From NCBI GenBank assembly GCA_050954505.1, contig JBPBPY010000295.1, forward strand, positions 1 to 7,082: a stretch of 7,082 nucleotides of DNA, written 5' to 3'. This document shows positions 1 to 5,928 of the stretch, piece after piece (position 1 is the stretch's first letter; each line of letters begins with the position of its first letter). Source of the stretch: JAQGMO01 sp050954505 (lineage in GTDB: Bacteria > Pseudomonadota > Gammaproteobacteria > Burkholderiales > Burkholderiaceae_D). Position numbers and translations under genes: made by a program. The notes beneath the pieces were generated by a model that saw only the letters and a program-made list of their open reading frames with translations, did not search any database and was not told where the DNA came from.

Positions 1-601
1 AGATGGTGACGCCGGTTGCCCTGGCGCCGGTGTCCTGGCGTGCCATGCGCTGCAGATCGGGTTTGTTCTCCAGCACGGCTTCGCCACTCTCCATCTGGGC
101 CACGATCCAGCGCGGACCGACATCGACCAGGCAGGGCGGGAATGAGGCATTGACCGGCGCACCGAGGATGGCTTCCAGTTCGGTGACCGCTGCGGCATCG
201 AGCGGTGTGATGGACGCCTGTGGCAAGGTGAACGAAATCGACTGGCTGCCATCGGGCTTCCGGCTCACCTGCAATGTGACCAGTCCCGCCTTGCACTCCT
301 GCACCAGCACACCCTGTTTCGGCGTGATGGCGCCCGCCTCGAGCAGGGCATGGGCTGTGCCGATGGTCGGGTGTCCGGCAAATGGCAGCTCCGAGCCGGG
401 CGTGAAGATGCGCACGCGATAGTCGGCGCCGGCCTGGAATGCGGGCAGCACAAACGTGGTTTCGGACAGGTTGGTCCAGTTGGCAATCTGCTGCATTTGT
501 TCACTGCTCAGATCGTCGCCACGCAGGATGACGGCAACCGGGTTGCCCTTGAAACGAACGCTGGTGAAGACATCGACCTGCTTGAAACGGACTTGCGCCA
601 T
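1..601 (-). CDS. PhzF family (YddE/YHI9-like) isomerase-type protein, C-terminus outside window
   Basis: The first 200 codons are present and the stop lies beyond the left edge; family members are usually about 260-300 residues. The N-terminus reads VDVFTSVRFKGNPVAVIL (residues 9-26), the hallmark opening of the PhzF fold. NLSETTFV follows, with E47 at the position of the catalytic glutamate of PhzF, then RIFTPGSELPFAGHPTIGTA (64-83) with the signature GHPTIG loop. The family has a duplicated diaminopimelate-epimerase-like fold; only PhzF itself and a few relatives have known reactions (isomerisation in phenazine synthesis). No phenazine genes are visible, so the substrate is unknown. It is probably a soluble cytoplasmic enzyme. 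The ATG at 601-599 is preceded by AAAGGAT (613-607) at 5 bases, which fixes the start. It is the last of three minus-strand genes, 243 bases after the MFS stop. Confidence 0.93.
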   Translation of the reverse strand, partial: MAQVRFKQVDVFTSVRFKGNPVAVILRGDDLSSEQMQQIANWTNLSETTFVLPAFQAGADYRVRIFTPGSELPFAGHPTIGTAHALLEAGAITPKQGVLVQECKAGLVTLQVSRKPDGSQSISFTLPQASITPLDAAAVTELEAILGAPVNASFPPCLVDVGPRWIVAQMESGEAVLENKPDLQRMARQDTGARATGVTI

Positions 602-606
602 GAGAC

Positions 607-613
607 ATCCTTT
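607..613 (-). promoter_or_regulatory. Ribosome binding site of the PhzF-family gene
   Basis: AAAGGAT on the minus strand lies 5 bases before the ATG at 601. It supports that start codon. Confidence 0.7.
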
Positions 614-734
614 ATCTGACATGAGGGAAGCACCAGAGTCACGCGCAATATCAAAGCGCAAGCGCACAGCGCCATTCGCATGTGACCCGGCGCGGGGTTC
701 TCAATCATATCGGAGCAGGGCAGAAGCCCACCTG

Positions 735-765
735 TACAGTTGCCGATAATTTATGCCGATACAGT
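735..765. promoter_or_regulatory. Candidate operator: two nested direct repeats upstream of the PhzF-family gene
   Basis: Two exact hexamers occur twice in mirrored block order. TACAGT is at 735-740 and 760-765; TGCCGA is at 741-746 and 754-759; a 7-base AT core (TAATTTA) lies between. CTGTACAG (732-739) is also a perfect 8-base palindrome overlapping the left arm. The site lies 134-164 bases upstream of the PhzF-family start and about 80 bases past the MFS stop, in the only non-coding gap between those genes. A regulator binding directly repeated half-sites would fit, but the protein is unknown and no regulator gene is in view. No good -35/-10 pair could be fixed beside it. The repeats are seen directly; the operator role is inference. 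Confidence 0.3.
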
Positions 766-844
766 TTTCTGCCGCGCGCCATTGTGATCCCCTTGCCGTT
801 AACCGATTTTCTGTTGGCTCAGGGCAGCTCGAGTTTTTGTGTGC

Positions 845-2257
845 TCATGCCAGCACGACTTTTCTCTGCAATGCCGCTTCCCGCACCGGCAAGGTCAGCA
901 ATCCAGCGGCCAGTGCCAGGCCTATGTCGGCGTACCACATCCACAGGTAATTGCCGTTGCTGGCGAATGCCAGGCCGCCCAGCCAGGCGCCGAGAAAGCC
1001 GCCGATCTGATGCGAAAACATCGTCAGGCCGAACAAGGTGCCGAGATAGCGCGTGCCGAACAGCTTGCCCACCAGGCCCACCGTCGGCGGCACCGTGGCC
1101 AGCCAGGTTGCGCCCAGTGCGGCGGCAAAGATGTAGAAGGTCAGGGCGGTCTTTGGCGCCAGCAGGTAGAAGACGATCAGCAGTGCGCGGCTGAAGTACA
1201 TGATGGCCAGCAGGTTCTTCATCCGAAAGCGCGTGCCCAAGGCGCCCACCGTCAGGCTGCCGGCGATATTGAAGAGGCCGATCAGCGAGATCGCGCTGGC
1301 CGACACGCCGACCGGCAGGTTGCACAAGGCCACTTCGCCTGGCAGATGCGTGACCAGGAACGCGATGTGGAAACCGCAGGTGAAAAAGCCTGCATGCAGC
1401 AGGAGATAGCTGCGGTCCCTGATGGCGCGCTGGACCTGGAAACCCATGGTTTCTTGTGCGATTTGCTGTGCGCCCGGTGTTGGAACAGTGGTCGAGTGAG
1501 CAGTTGCGCCTGCGGCTGAACGAGCAGCTGAATTCGAAGTTAAATGCGTAGCTGAATGCGCAGATGAGGATGCAGATGAGCCCGCATTTGAACGAGCAAG
1601 TGGATCGGCCGTGGCGCCGGCATTTTCTCCCGCAGCCGCACCTGCCGCTGCGCCAGTGAGCGCCCCTTCACCACGCTGGCGCCGCAACGGCCAGGTCAAT
1701 GGAATGGTCAGCAAGGTCAGGGCAGCCACCGACAGCATGGCGCTGATCCAGCCGAATGCGGAAATGATGGCTTGCACCATCGGCGCAAAAACGAATTGGC
1801 CGAACGAGCCGCCGGCATTGACAAAACCCGAGGCAAACGAGCGCCGCTGCGCCGGCAGGCGTTGCGAGGTGGCGCCGATCAGGATGGAAAAGCTGCCGGC
1901 CCCGGCCCCGGCGGCAGTGAGCAAACCGATGGTGAACATCAAACCGGCCTGGCTGTGCATGAATGGTGTGGCAGCAGTGCCCAGCGCCAGCATCACGCCG
2001 CCGAGGATGATCACTTTCACCGAGCCGTATTTGTCGGCCACGGCGCCGAACACCGGTTGCGCAATGCCCCATACCAGCTGGCCGATGGCCAGCGCAAAAC
2101 TGATGGTGACAATGCCCAGCCCGGTGGAGGTATTGAGCGGCGAAACAAACAAGCCCATGGTCTGGCGCGCCCCCATGGTGATCATCATGATCGCCGCTGC
2201 AGCCAGGATCAGCATCCAGGCGGCGCGGGGACTCATCTGGTTCGGGGTGTCGGTCAT
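845..2257 (-). CDS. MFS transporter (12 helices) with a repetitive Ser/Ala-rich central loop
   Basis: A 470-residue integral inner-membrane transporter of the major facilitator superfamily. The first half begins AAWMLILAAAAIMMITMG (helix 1) and RQTMGLFVSPL, then carries the MFS motif-A-like GAVADKYGSVKV between helices 2 and 3. The second half restarts after the central loop at about IRDRSYLLLHAGFF. The substrate cannot be read from sequence; the general look is of monocarboxylate/OFA-type anion carriers. The central loop (about residues 192-265) is unusually long and low in complexity, with a four-residue repeat at 222-257 encoded by a 12-base tandem repeat. The ATG at 2257 is chosen because GGAG (2267-2264) lies 6 bases upstream and helix 1 begins soon after. 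An in-frame ATG at 2269, with AAGG 7 bases upstream, is nearly as good and adds 4 residues; the farthest in-frame ATG (2356) would add 33 polar residues. It follows the adenosyltransferase by 108 bases. Confidence 0.9.
   Translation of the reverse strand: MTDTPNQMSPRAAWMLILAAAAIMMITMGARQTMGLFVSPLNTSTGLGIVTISFALAIGQLVWGIAQPVFGAVADKYGSVKVIILGGVMLALGTAATPFMHSQAGLMFTIGLLTAAGAGAGSFSILIGATSQRLPAQRRSFASGFVNAGGSFGQFVFAPMVQAIISAFGWISAMLSVAALTLLTIPLTWPLRRQRGEGALTGAAAGAAAGENAGATADPLARSNAGSSASSSAHSATHLTSNSAARSAAGATAHSTTVPTPGAQQIAQETMGFQVQRAIRDRSYLLLHAGFFTCGFHIAFLVTHLPGEVALCNLPVGVSASAISLIGLFNIAGSLTVGALGTRFRMKNLLAIMYFSRALLIVFYLLAPKTALTFYIFAAALGATWLATVPPTVGLVGKLFGTRYLGTLFGLTMFSHQIGGFLGAWLGGLAFASNGNYLWMWYADIGLALAAGLLTLPVREAALQRKVVLA
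1494..1601. repeat. Degenerate 12-bp tandem repeat inside the MFS gene (9 units)
   Basis: Nine consecutive 12-base units on the plus strand resemble GAACGAGCAGCT. Examples are GAACGAGCAGCT (1518-1529), GAATGCGCAGAT (1554-1565), GAGGATGCAGAT (1566-1577) and GAACGAGCAAGT (1590-1601). On the coding (minus) strand each unit gives four residues of the form x-S-x-A, such as RSNA, GSSA, SSSA, NSAA and RSAA, at residues 222-257. The period is a multiple of three, so gain or loss of units would keep the frame. The units are diverged, which suggests an old expansion. The Ala/Gly-rich stretch on the N-terminal side of the loop (about residues 199-217) is compositionally similar but less clearly periodic. 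Confidence 0.75.
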
Positions 2258-2365
2258 GCCGGGCTCCATTCGATGGCCTTGATTGCCATTCACATTGGGT
2301 GGATTACTGCAGAACTGCGCATCGGCAATCTTGCTTGCGATTTGCGCGCGCGGCAACCATTTTTT

Positions 2366-2923
2366 TCAAACCGACCGGTTACGGTCTTTTTGCCACAAGA
2401 CATCGGCCATGCCGGCATGTACATTGAGTACGCGCGCAAGCACGAACAGCAGATCGGAGAGGCGGTTCATGTAGAGGCGCGGCGCGGTGTTGAGCGCTTC
2501 TTCACGGCCCAGCGCCACCAGGCTGCGTTCGGCGCGCCGGCACACGGTGCGGCAGACATGGGCCTGGGCCGCCGCGCGCGAGCCGCCCGGCAGGATGAAA
2601 TCCTTCAGCGGCGGCAGCGCGGCATTGTAGTCAGCCAGCAGGAAGTCCAGGCGCGCAACCTGCTCATCGCTGATCATCACATAACCGGGAATGCAAAGCT
2701 CGCCGCCGAGGTCGAAGAGGTCATGCTGGATCGACAGCAGTTCGTCGCGCAGGCGTTCCGGCAAGGTTTCGCACAGCAGCACGCCAAGGTGGGTATTGAG
2801 CTCATCGACATCGCCAATGGCGGCGATGCGCAAGCCATCCTTGAAGGTGCGGCTGCCATCGCCAAGTCCTGTGGTGCCGTCGTCGCCAGTGCGGGTGGCG
2901 ATGGTGGAGAGGCGGTTTTCCAT
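2366..2923 (-). CDS. pduO: Cob(I)alamin adenosyltransferase, PduO type
   Basis: A 185-residue cytoplasmic enzyme that transfers the adenosyl group of ATP to cob(I)alamin to make coenzyme B12 (adenosylcobalamin). It is full length for the family and is expected to form a trimer of five-helix bundles. The N-terminal ATP-binding motif is clear: TRTGDDGTTGLGDGSR (residues 10-25). It is followed by GDVDELNTHLG (37-47), FDLGGEL (70-76), FILPGGS (109-115), the Arg/Glu-rich helix CRRAER (128-133) and YMNRLSDLLFVLAR (151-164), which matches the conserved Asn/Arg active-site helix of human MMAB and bacterial PduO. No Shine-Dalgarno is obvious before the ATG at 2923, but there is no in-frame upstream start close by and the motif spacing fits. 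No B12-dependent enzyme or cobalamin gene lies nearby, so it is probably a housekeeping copy. No B12 riboswitch sequence was recognised upstream. Confidence 0.95.
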   Translation of the reverse strand: MENRLSTIATRTGDDGTTGLGDGSRTFKDGLRIAAIGDVDELNTHLGVLLCETLPERLRDELLSIQHDLFDLGGELCIPGYVMISDEQVARLDFLLADYNAALPPLKDFILPGGSRAAAQAHVCRTVCRRAERSLVALGREEALNTAPRLYMNRLSDLLFVLARVLNVHAGMADVLWQKDRNRSV

Positions 2924-3411
2924 GGAAGATTCGTTATGGTGAGAAGGGGCGATGATAAGCCAAAGTGCGCCAGAGCGGTTGGGCTTCGTTTGCCGGCACT
3001 GCGCGTTGCGTCATTGCACTCGATAATGTGTCGGCTTATCAATCATCCGGTCAGACAGATCATCGGGAAATTTCCACAGCGAATGAACCGTTTGCTTTTC
3101 TGCGTTACTAACGCCACGCATCTTCGACAAGCAAGCGATGTGTCCTCTGCCAACCATTTTTCGGCAAGCGCACTGGCGACGTTTGCGCTTTGTTCGCCAG
3201 GACGGCTTCCGAATCCTGTTTGCACTGTTGCCGTCTCGGGTAAAAAAGATTGCCGCAATTATTGTGCTTGAAATTTCACATGCTCCTGTCTCGATTTTTC
3301 GCGCAGTTTTTTACGTAGTTTTTTTGATATGGCAAATGCTCTTGCGCGGATGTCGTCGGCGTTTCATCGCAAGGAAACGGTGGCGCTCTCAACCCTGTTG
3401 AAAGGAAAGTC
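2924..3411. other. Divergent intergenic spacer with AT-rich tracts
   Basis: These 488 bases separate the minus-strand adenosyltransferase from the plus-strand 139-residue gene and should hold both promoters. No ORF here looks like a gene. A 9-bp inverted repeat (TGATAAGCC at 2953-2961, GGCTTATCA at 3033-3041) lies near the adenosyltransferase start; at this length it may be chance. From about 3241 to 3330 the sequence becomes much richer in A and T, with an A6 tract (3242-3247), T5 and T6 tracts around 3294-3312 and a T7 tract (3319-3325). This fits an intrinsically bent promoter region upstream of the 3412 gene. No convincing -35/-10 pair could be placed. Confidence 0.4.
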
Positions 3412-3831
3412 ATGAGTCTCTCCATTGCTGCATCAAGGACCCTGGAATTAAGCCCCATATCGGACCGCGATCGGGAACGCTATGAAAAGGCCATCAAGGA
3501 GGCAGAGGAAGCAGCGAAAAACACCGGTGCTTCCGGCACACTCGATTCGCCTTTGACCAGCGATCTGCCAAATGCCGAGGCGATTTCACTGCAATACCAG
3601 TTTTCCCGCTTCGATCAATTGTCGGTGCCTGAAAAGCTGGCACTTCAACAACAGGTCACGGCACTGGTCAACAGCGGCAGCCTGTCACGCCAGCAATTGC
3701 TCGAAATTCAAAGCGCCGTGGTCAAGCAATTGCACGCCGATGCCAATCCGGCATCAGGTAAAGCCGGCACGGCTCTCCTCAATGGGGCTTCACAGCTGGG
3801 GGCCTTGCGTGCAGGCCGGCTGAACGTCTGA
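3412..3831 (+). CDS. Hypothetical protein, 139 residues
   Basis: I do not recognise this protein. It is supported as a gene by a strong ribosome site (AAAGGA at 3401-3406, 5 bases before the ATG), a dedicated AT-rich upstream region, and natural-looking amino-acid composition. There is no signal peptide or membrane segment. Residues 17-37 are rich in Glu, Lys and Arg (RDRERYEKAIKEAEEAAKN) and should form a charged amphipathic helix. A Gly/Ser/Thr-rich linker follows (about 38-50). The second half (66-110) looks helical (SVPEKLALQQQVTALVNSG, SRQQLLEIQSAVVKQL). The tail is rich in Ala and Gly and ends in AGRLNV. The whole resembles a small cytoplasmic, possibly oligomeric protein with disordered ends. 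It stands alone between a divergent promoter region and a hairpin, so the neighbours do not suggest a role. Confidence 0.7.
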   Translation: MSLSIAASRTLELSPISDRDRERYEKAIKEAEEAAKNTGASGTLDSPLTSDLPNAEAISLQYQFSRFDQLSVPEKLALQQQVTALVNSGSLSRQQLLEIQSAVVKQLHADANPASGKAGTALLNGASQLGALRAGRLNV

Positions 3832-3888
3832 TGGATTGAAACGTTGGCGCTGCCTGAATCAACTGCCAGCAGCCATCAGCCGGCAAAC

Positions 3889-3925
3889 GAACGCGTCCCG
3901 ATGCCTGATTGATCGGGACGCGTTC
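3889..3925. terminator. Perfect 14-bp hairpin after the hypothetical gene
   Basis: GAACGCGTCCCGAT (3889-3902) and its exact reverse complement (3912-3925) flank a 9-base loop. The stem is GC-rich and begins 58 bases after the stop of the 139-residue gene, so a role in ending that transcript or stabilising its 3' end is plausible. No U-rich tract follows on the plus strand (ACCATCC comes next). On the minus strand only GTTTG follows. It is therefore not a textbook intrinsic terminator and could instead be a protein-binding palindrome upstream of glcD. Confidence 0.45.
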
Positions 3926-3979
3926 ACCATCCTGCGTTGACTCTCGATTCGATTCTCGATCAAGGTCAATGCTCCCGCG

Positions 3980-3985
3980 TATAAA
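3980..3985 (+). promoter_or_regulatory. Possible -10 box for glcD
   Basis: TATAAA is a five-of-six match to the sigma-70 -10 consensus, 73 bases before the glcD start and downstream of the hairpin. No good -35 hexamer sits at 16-18 bases. TTGACT at 3937-3942 is too far upstream to pair with it. This is weak evidence. Confidence 0.2.
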
Positions 3986-4007
3986 CTGCCGCAGTTCGGT
4001 AATCTTG

Positions 4008-4039
4008 GGTACACTCTTGCTATCTTGCGTAGAGTAACC
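4008..4039. promoter_or_regulatory. Imperfect palindrome just upstream of the glcD ribosome site
   Basis: GGT-ac-ACTCT (4008-4017) faces AGAGT-a-ACC (4031-4039), an inverted repeat with one extra base in the left arm and a 13-base centre. It ends 8 bases before the glcD ribosome site. In E. coli the glycolate genes are controlled by the GntR-family regulator GlcC, so an operator here would make sense. No regulator gene is in the window and the match is imperfect. Confidence 0.2.
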
Positions 4040-4058
4040 ATGGAACCGAGGAATCGCA

Positions 4059-5618
4059 ATGAGCCCCATCGTCGAAACGTCAGCGGCTACCCCCGCCACT
4101 GGCAGCAGTGGTTCATCCGGGGCCGGCAGTAGGGGACTGGTGTTTTCTCCTGAATCGTTCATCGCCCGGCAGAAGCAGGTTGCCGATGCCTTGCGCGCGG
4201 TATTGCCACATAGCAGTGTCTTGTTCAAGGAAGAAGATACCCGGCCCTACGAATGTGATGGCCTGGCGGCATACCGGCAATTGCCGATGGTGGTGGTGCT
4301 GCCTGCCGATGAAGCAGAAGTCATTGCGGTGCTGAAAACCTGCCTGGCACTGAAGGTGCCCATCGTGCCGCGCGGCGCCGGCACGGGCCTGTCCGGTGGC
4401 GCCATGCCGATTGCCGACGGCGTGGTGGTGTCCACTGCGCGCCTGAACCGCATTGTGCGCCTCGATGCCGCCTCGCGCACCGCCGTGGTCCAGCCCGGCG
4501 TGCGCAACCAGTCCATCAGCGACGCCGCCCTGGCGCATGGACTGTATTACGCTCCCGATCCCTCCTCGCAAATTGCCTGCACCATCGGCGGCAATGTCGC
4601 GGAAAATTCCGGCGGGGTGCACTGCCTCAAATATGGCCTGACGCTGCACAATGTCATGCGCGTGCGCATGGTCACCATCGAAGGCGACGTCGTCGAGCTC
4701 GGCAGCGAGGCGCTCGATGCGCCGGGCCTGGACTTGCTGGCAGTCTTCATCGGTTCCGAAGGCATGCTGGGCCTGGTTACCGAAGTCACGGTGCGGCTGA
4801 TTCCCAAACCACAACTGGCGCGCGTGATCATGGCCTCGTTCGACGATGTCGTCAAAGGCGGCAATGCAGTGGCCAGCATCATTGCCGCCGGCATCATCCC
4901 GGCGGGGCTGGAAATGATGGACCAGACCAGTGCGCGCATGGTTGAACCGTTCGTGCATGCCGGCTACGACATCGATGCGGCAGCCATCCTGCTGTGCGAG
5001 TCCGACGGCATGCCGGAAGAAGTCACCGATGAAATCGCCCGCATGGTGGAAGTGTTTGCCGCTTCGGGCGCCAGTGCGATTGCCGTCTCCGAAACCGAGG
5101 AAGAACGGCTGCGCTTCTGGTCCGGCCGCAAGAATGCCTTTCCTGCAGCCGGGCGCATCTCGCCGGACTACTACTGCATGGACGGCACCATTCCGCGCAA
5201 GAACCTGGCGCAAGTCCTGTTGCGCATCGCCGAAATGGAAGGCAGGTATGGCCTGCGCTGCGCCAATGTATTCCACGCCGGCGATGGCAACCTGCATCCG
5301 CTGATTCTGTTCGACGCCAATGTGCCGGGCGAATTCGAACGTGCCGAAGAGTTCGGCGCCGAAATCCTCGAACTGTGCGTGGAGGTTGGCGGCACCATCA
5401 CCGGCGAGCATGGCGTGGGCATTGAGAAAATCAATTCGATGTGCGTGCAGTTTTCCCAGGCTGAACTCAACGCCTTCCGCGCACTCAAACAGGCGTTCGA
5501 CAGTGCCATGCTGCTCAATCCCGACAAGGCCGTCCCCACGCTGGTGCGCTGCGCTGAATATGGCAAGATGCATGTCGGGCGCGGGCAGTTGCCGTTTGCG
5601 TCGCTGCCGCGGTTTTGA
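4059..5618 (+). CDS. glcD: Glycolate oxidase, FAD-linked subunit GlcD
   Basis: A 519-residue FAD-dependent subunit of the GlcDEF glycolate oxidase, which oxidises glycolate to glyoxylate and passes electrons towards the respiratory chain. The PCMH-type FAD-binding domain spans about residues 70-250: VPIVPRGAGTGLSGG (100-114), APDPSSQIACTIGGNVAENSGG (165-186, pyrophosphate-binding region) and FIGSEGMLGLVTEVTVRLIPKP (230-251). The C-terminal FAD-linked oxidase domain carries FHAGDGNLHP (405-414) and GGTITGEHGVGIEK (444-457), whose histidines are the usual metal and substrate ligands. It is about 20 residues longer than E. coli GlcD (499) because of a Ser/Gly/Thr-rich N-terminal tail (residues 7-26). 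GAGGAA (4048-4053), 5 bases before the ATG, supports this start. It ends at the normal family C-terminus (LPRF). A related D-lactate dehydrogenase is possible in principle, but glcE next door argues for glycolate. Confidence 0.95.
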   Translation: MSPIVETSAATPATGSSGSSGAGSRGLVFSPESFIARQKQVADALRAVLPHSSVLFKEEDTRPYECDGLAAYRQLPMVVVLPADEAEVIAVLKTCLALKVPIVPRGAGTGLSGGAMPIADGVVVSTARLNRIVRLDAASRTAVVQPGVRNQSISDAALAHGLYYAPDPSSQIACTIGGNVAENSGGVHCLKYGLTLHNVMRVRMVTIEGDVVELGSEALDAPGLDLLAVFIGSEGMLGLVTEVTVRLIPKPQLARVIMASFDDVVKGGNAVASIIAAGIIPAGLEMMDQTSARMVEPFVHAGYDIDAAAILLCESDGMPEEVTDEIARMVEVFAASGASAIAVSETEEERLRFWSGRKNAFPAAGRISPDYYCMDGTIPRKNLAQVLLRIAEMEGRYGLRCANVFHAGDGNLHPLILFDANVPGEFERAEEFGAEILELCVEVGGTITGEHGVGIEKINSMCVQFSQAELNAFRALKQAFDSAMLLNPDKAVPTLVRCAEYGKMHVGRGQLPFASLPRF

Positions 5619-5928
5619 AAATCTTGAATGAGGCAAATGCCTTGATTGCTGTTGTGCGAGTGCCTTGCGTGTGCCTTGATTGCTGCAACGGTCGCAGCCT
5701 CGGTTGCTGCATCAGTTGATCGCTCAGTTGCTGCCTGGACTGCTGCGTCAGTTGCTGCTTCGGCTGCTGGCTCGGTTGCTGGGTCCATCGCTGCTTTGAT
5801 CAGGCGTTGATCGCATTTCGATTCCTGCTTTGACAGCGCGATGTATTTTCCGCTGTGCGTCTGGCTTGGTTTGTTTTTACCTGCATGTGCAATTTTGAAT
5901 CCCGCAAGAAGCCGGGAAAGGGAGACCG
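5619..5928. other. Unusually long glcD-glcE spacer
   Basis: These 310 bases separate two subunits of one enzyme that usually lie within a few tens of bases or overlap. The first 60 bases show no feature. A 12-base tandem repeat array fills 5679-5798. The last 130 bases include a perfect TTGACA (5830-5835), but no acceptable -10 box lies 16-18 bases further on. They end in the glcE ribosome site AAAGGGAG (5917-5924). No terminator hairpin was found, so read-through from glcD is still plausible. No ORF here is credible as a gene. Confidence 0.6.
5679..5798. repeat. Degenerate 12-bp tandem repeat between glcD and glcE (10 units)
   Basis: Ten consecutive 12-base units resemble GTTGCTGCNTCG/A. 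Examples are ATTGCTGCAACG (5679-5690), GTTGCTGCATCA (5703-5714), GTTGCTGCCTGG (5727-5738), ACTGCTGCGTCA (5739-5750), GTTGCTGCTTCG (5751-5762) and ATCGCTGCTTTG (5787-5798). Translated on the plus strand in the glcD frame this reads as S-V-A-A repeats; on the minus strand it reads as A-A-T-E/D repeats. Neither reading has a credible start with a ribosome site. The array shares its TCAG(C/T)TGCT core with the array in the MFS gene, which carries it on the opposite strand. Confidence 0.75.

Noticed and set aside
682..1194. Plus-strand ORF of 170 codons over the MFS gene end
   Set aside because: Arg/Ala/Pro-rich shadow of the minus-strand transporter with no ribosome site or domain.
2924..3100. 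Possible cobalamin riboswitch upstream of the adenosyltransferase
   Set aside because: No B12-box sequence or recognisable conserved core could be found on the minus strand.
1772..3271. Long plus-strand open frame across the MFS and adenosyltransferase genes
   Set aside because: It overlaps two clear minus-strand genes and its translation has the His/Gln/Arg-rich look of an antisense shadow.
3330..3345. Possible sigma-54 promoter (TGGCA...TTGC) upstream of the 139-residue gene
   Set aside because: The GG and GC elements are 11 bases apart; the consensus requires 10.
4113..5636. Long open frame antisense to glcD (507 codons)
   Set aside because: It is the mirror of a GC-rich coding sequence. 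The product is rich in His, Gln and Arg with no recognisable domain, whereas glcD on the other strand is unambiguous.
5679..5798. CRISPR-like array
   Set aside because: Units are only 12 bases, contiguous and diverged, with no spacers and no cas genes.
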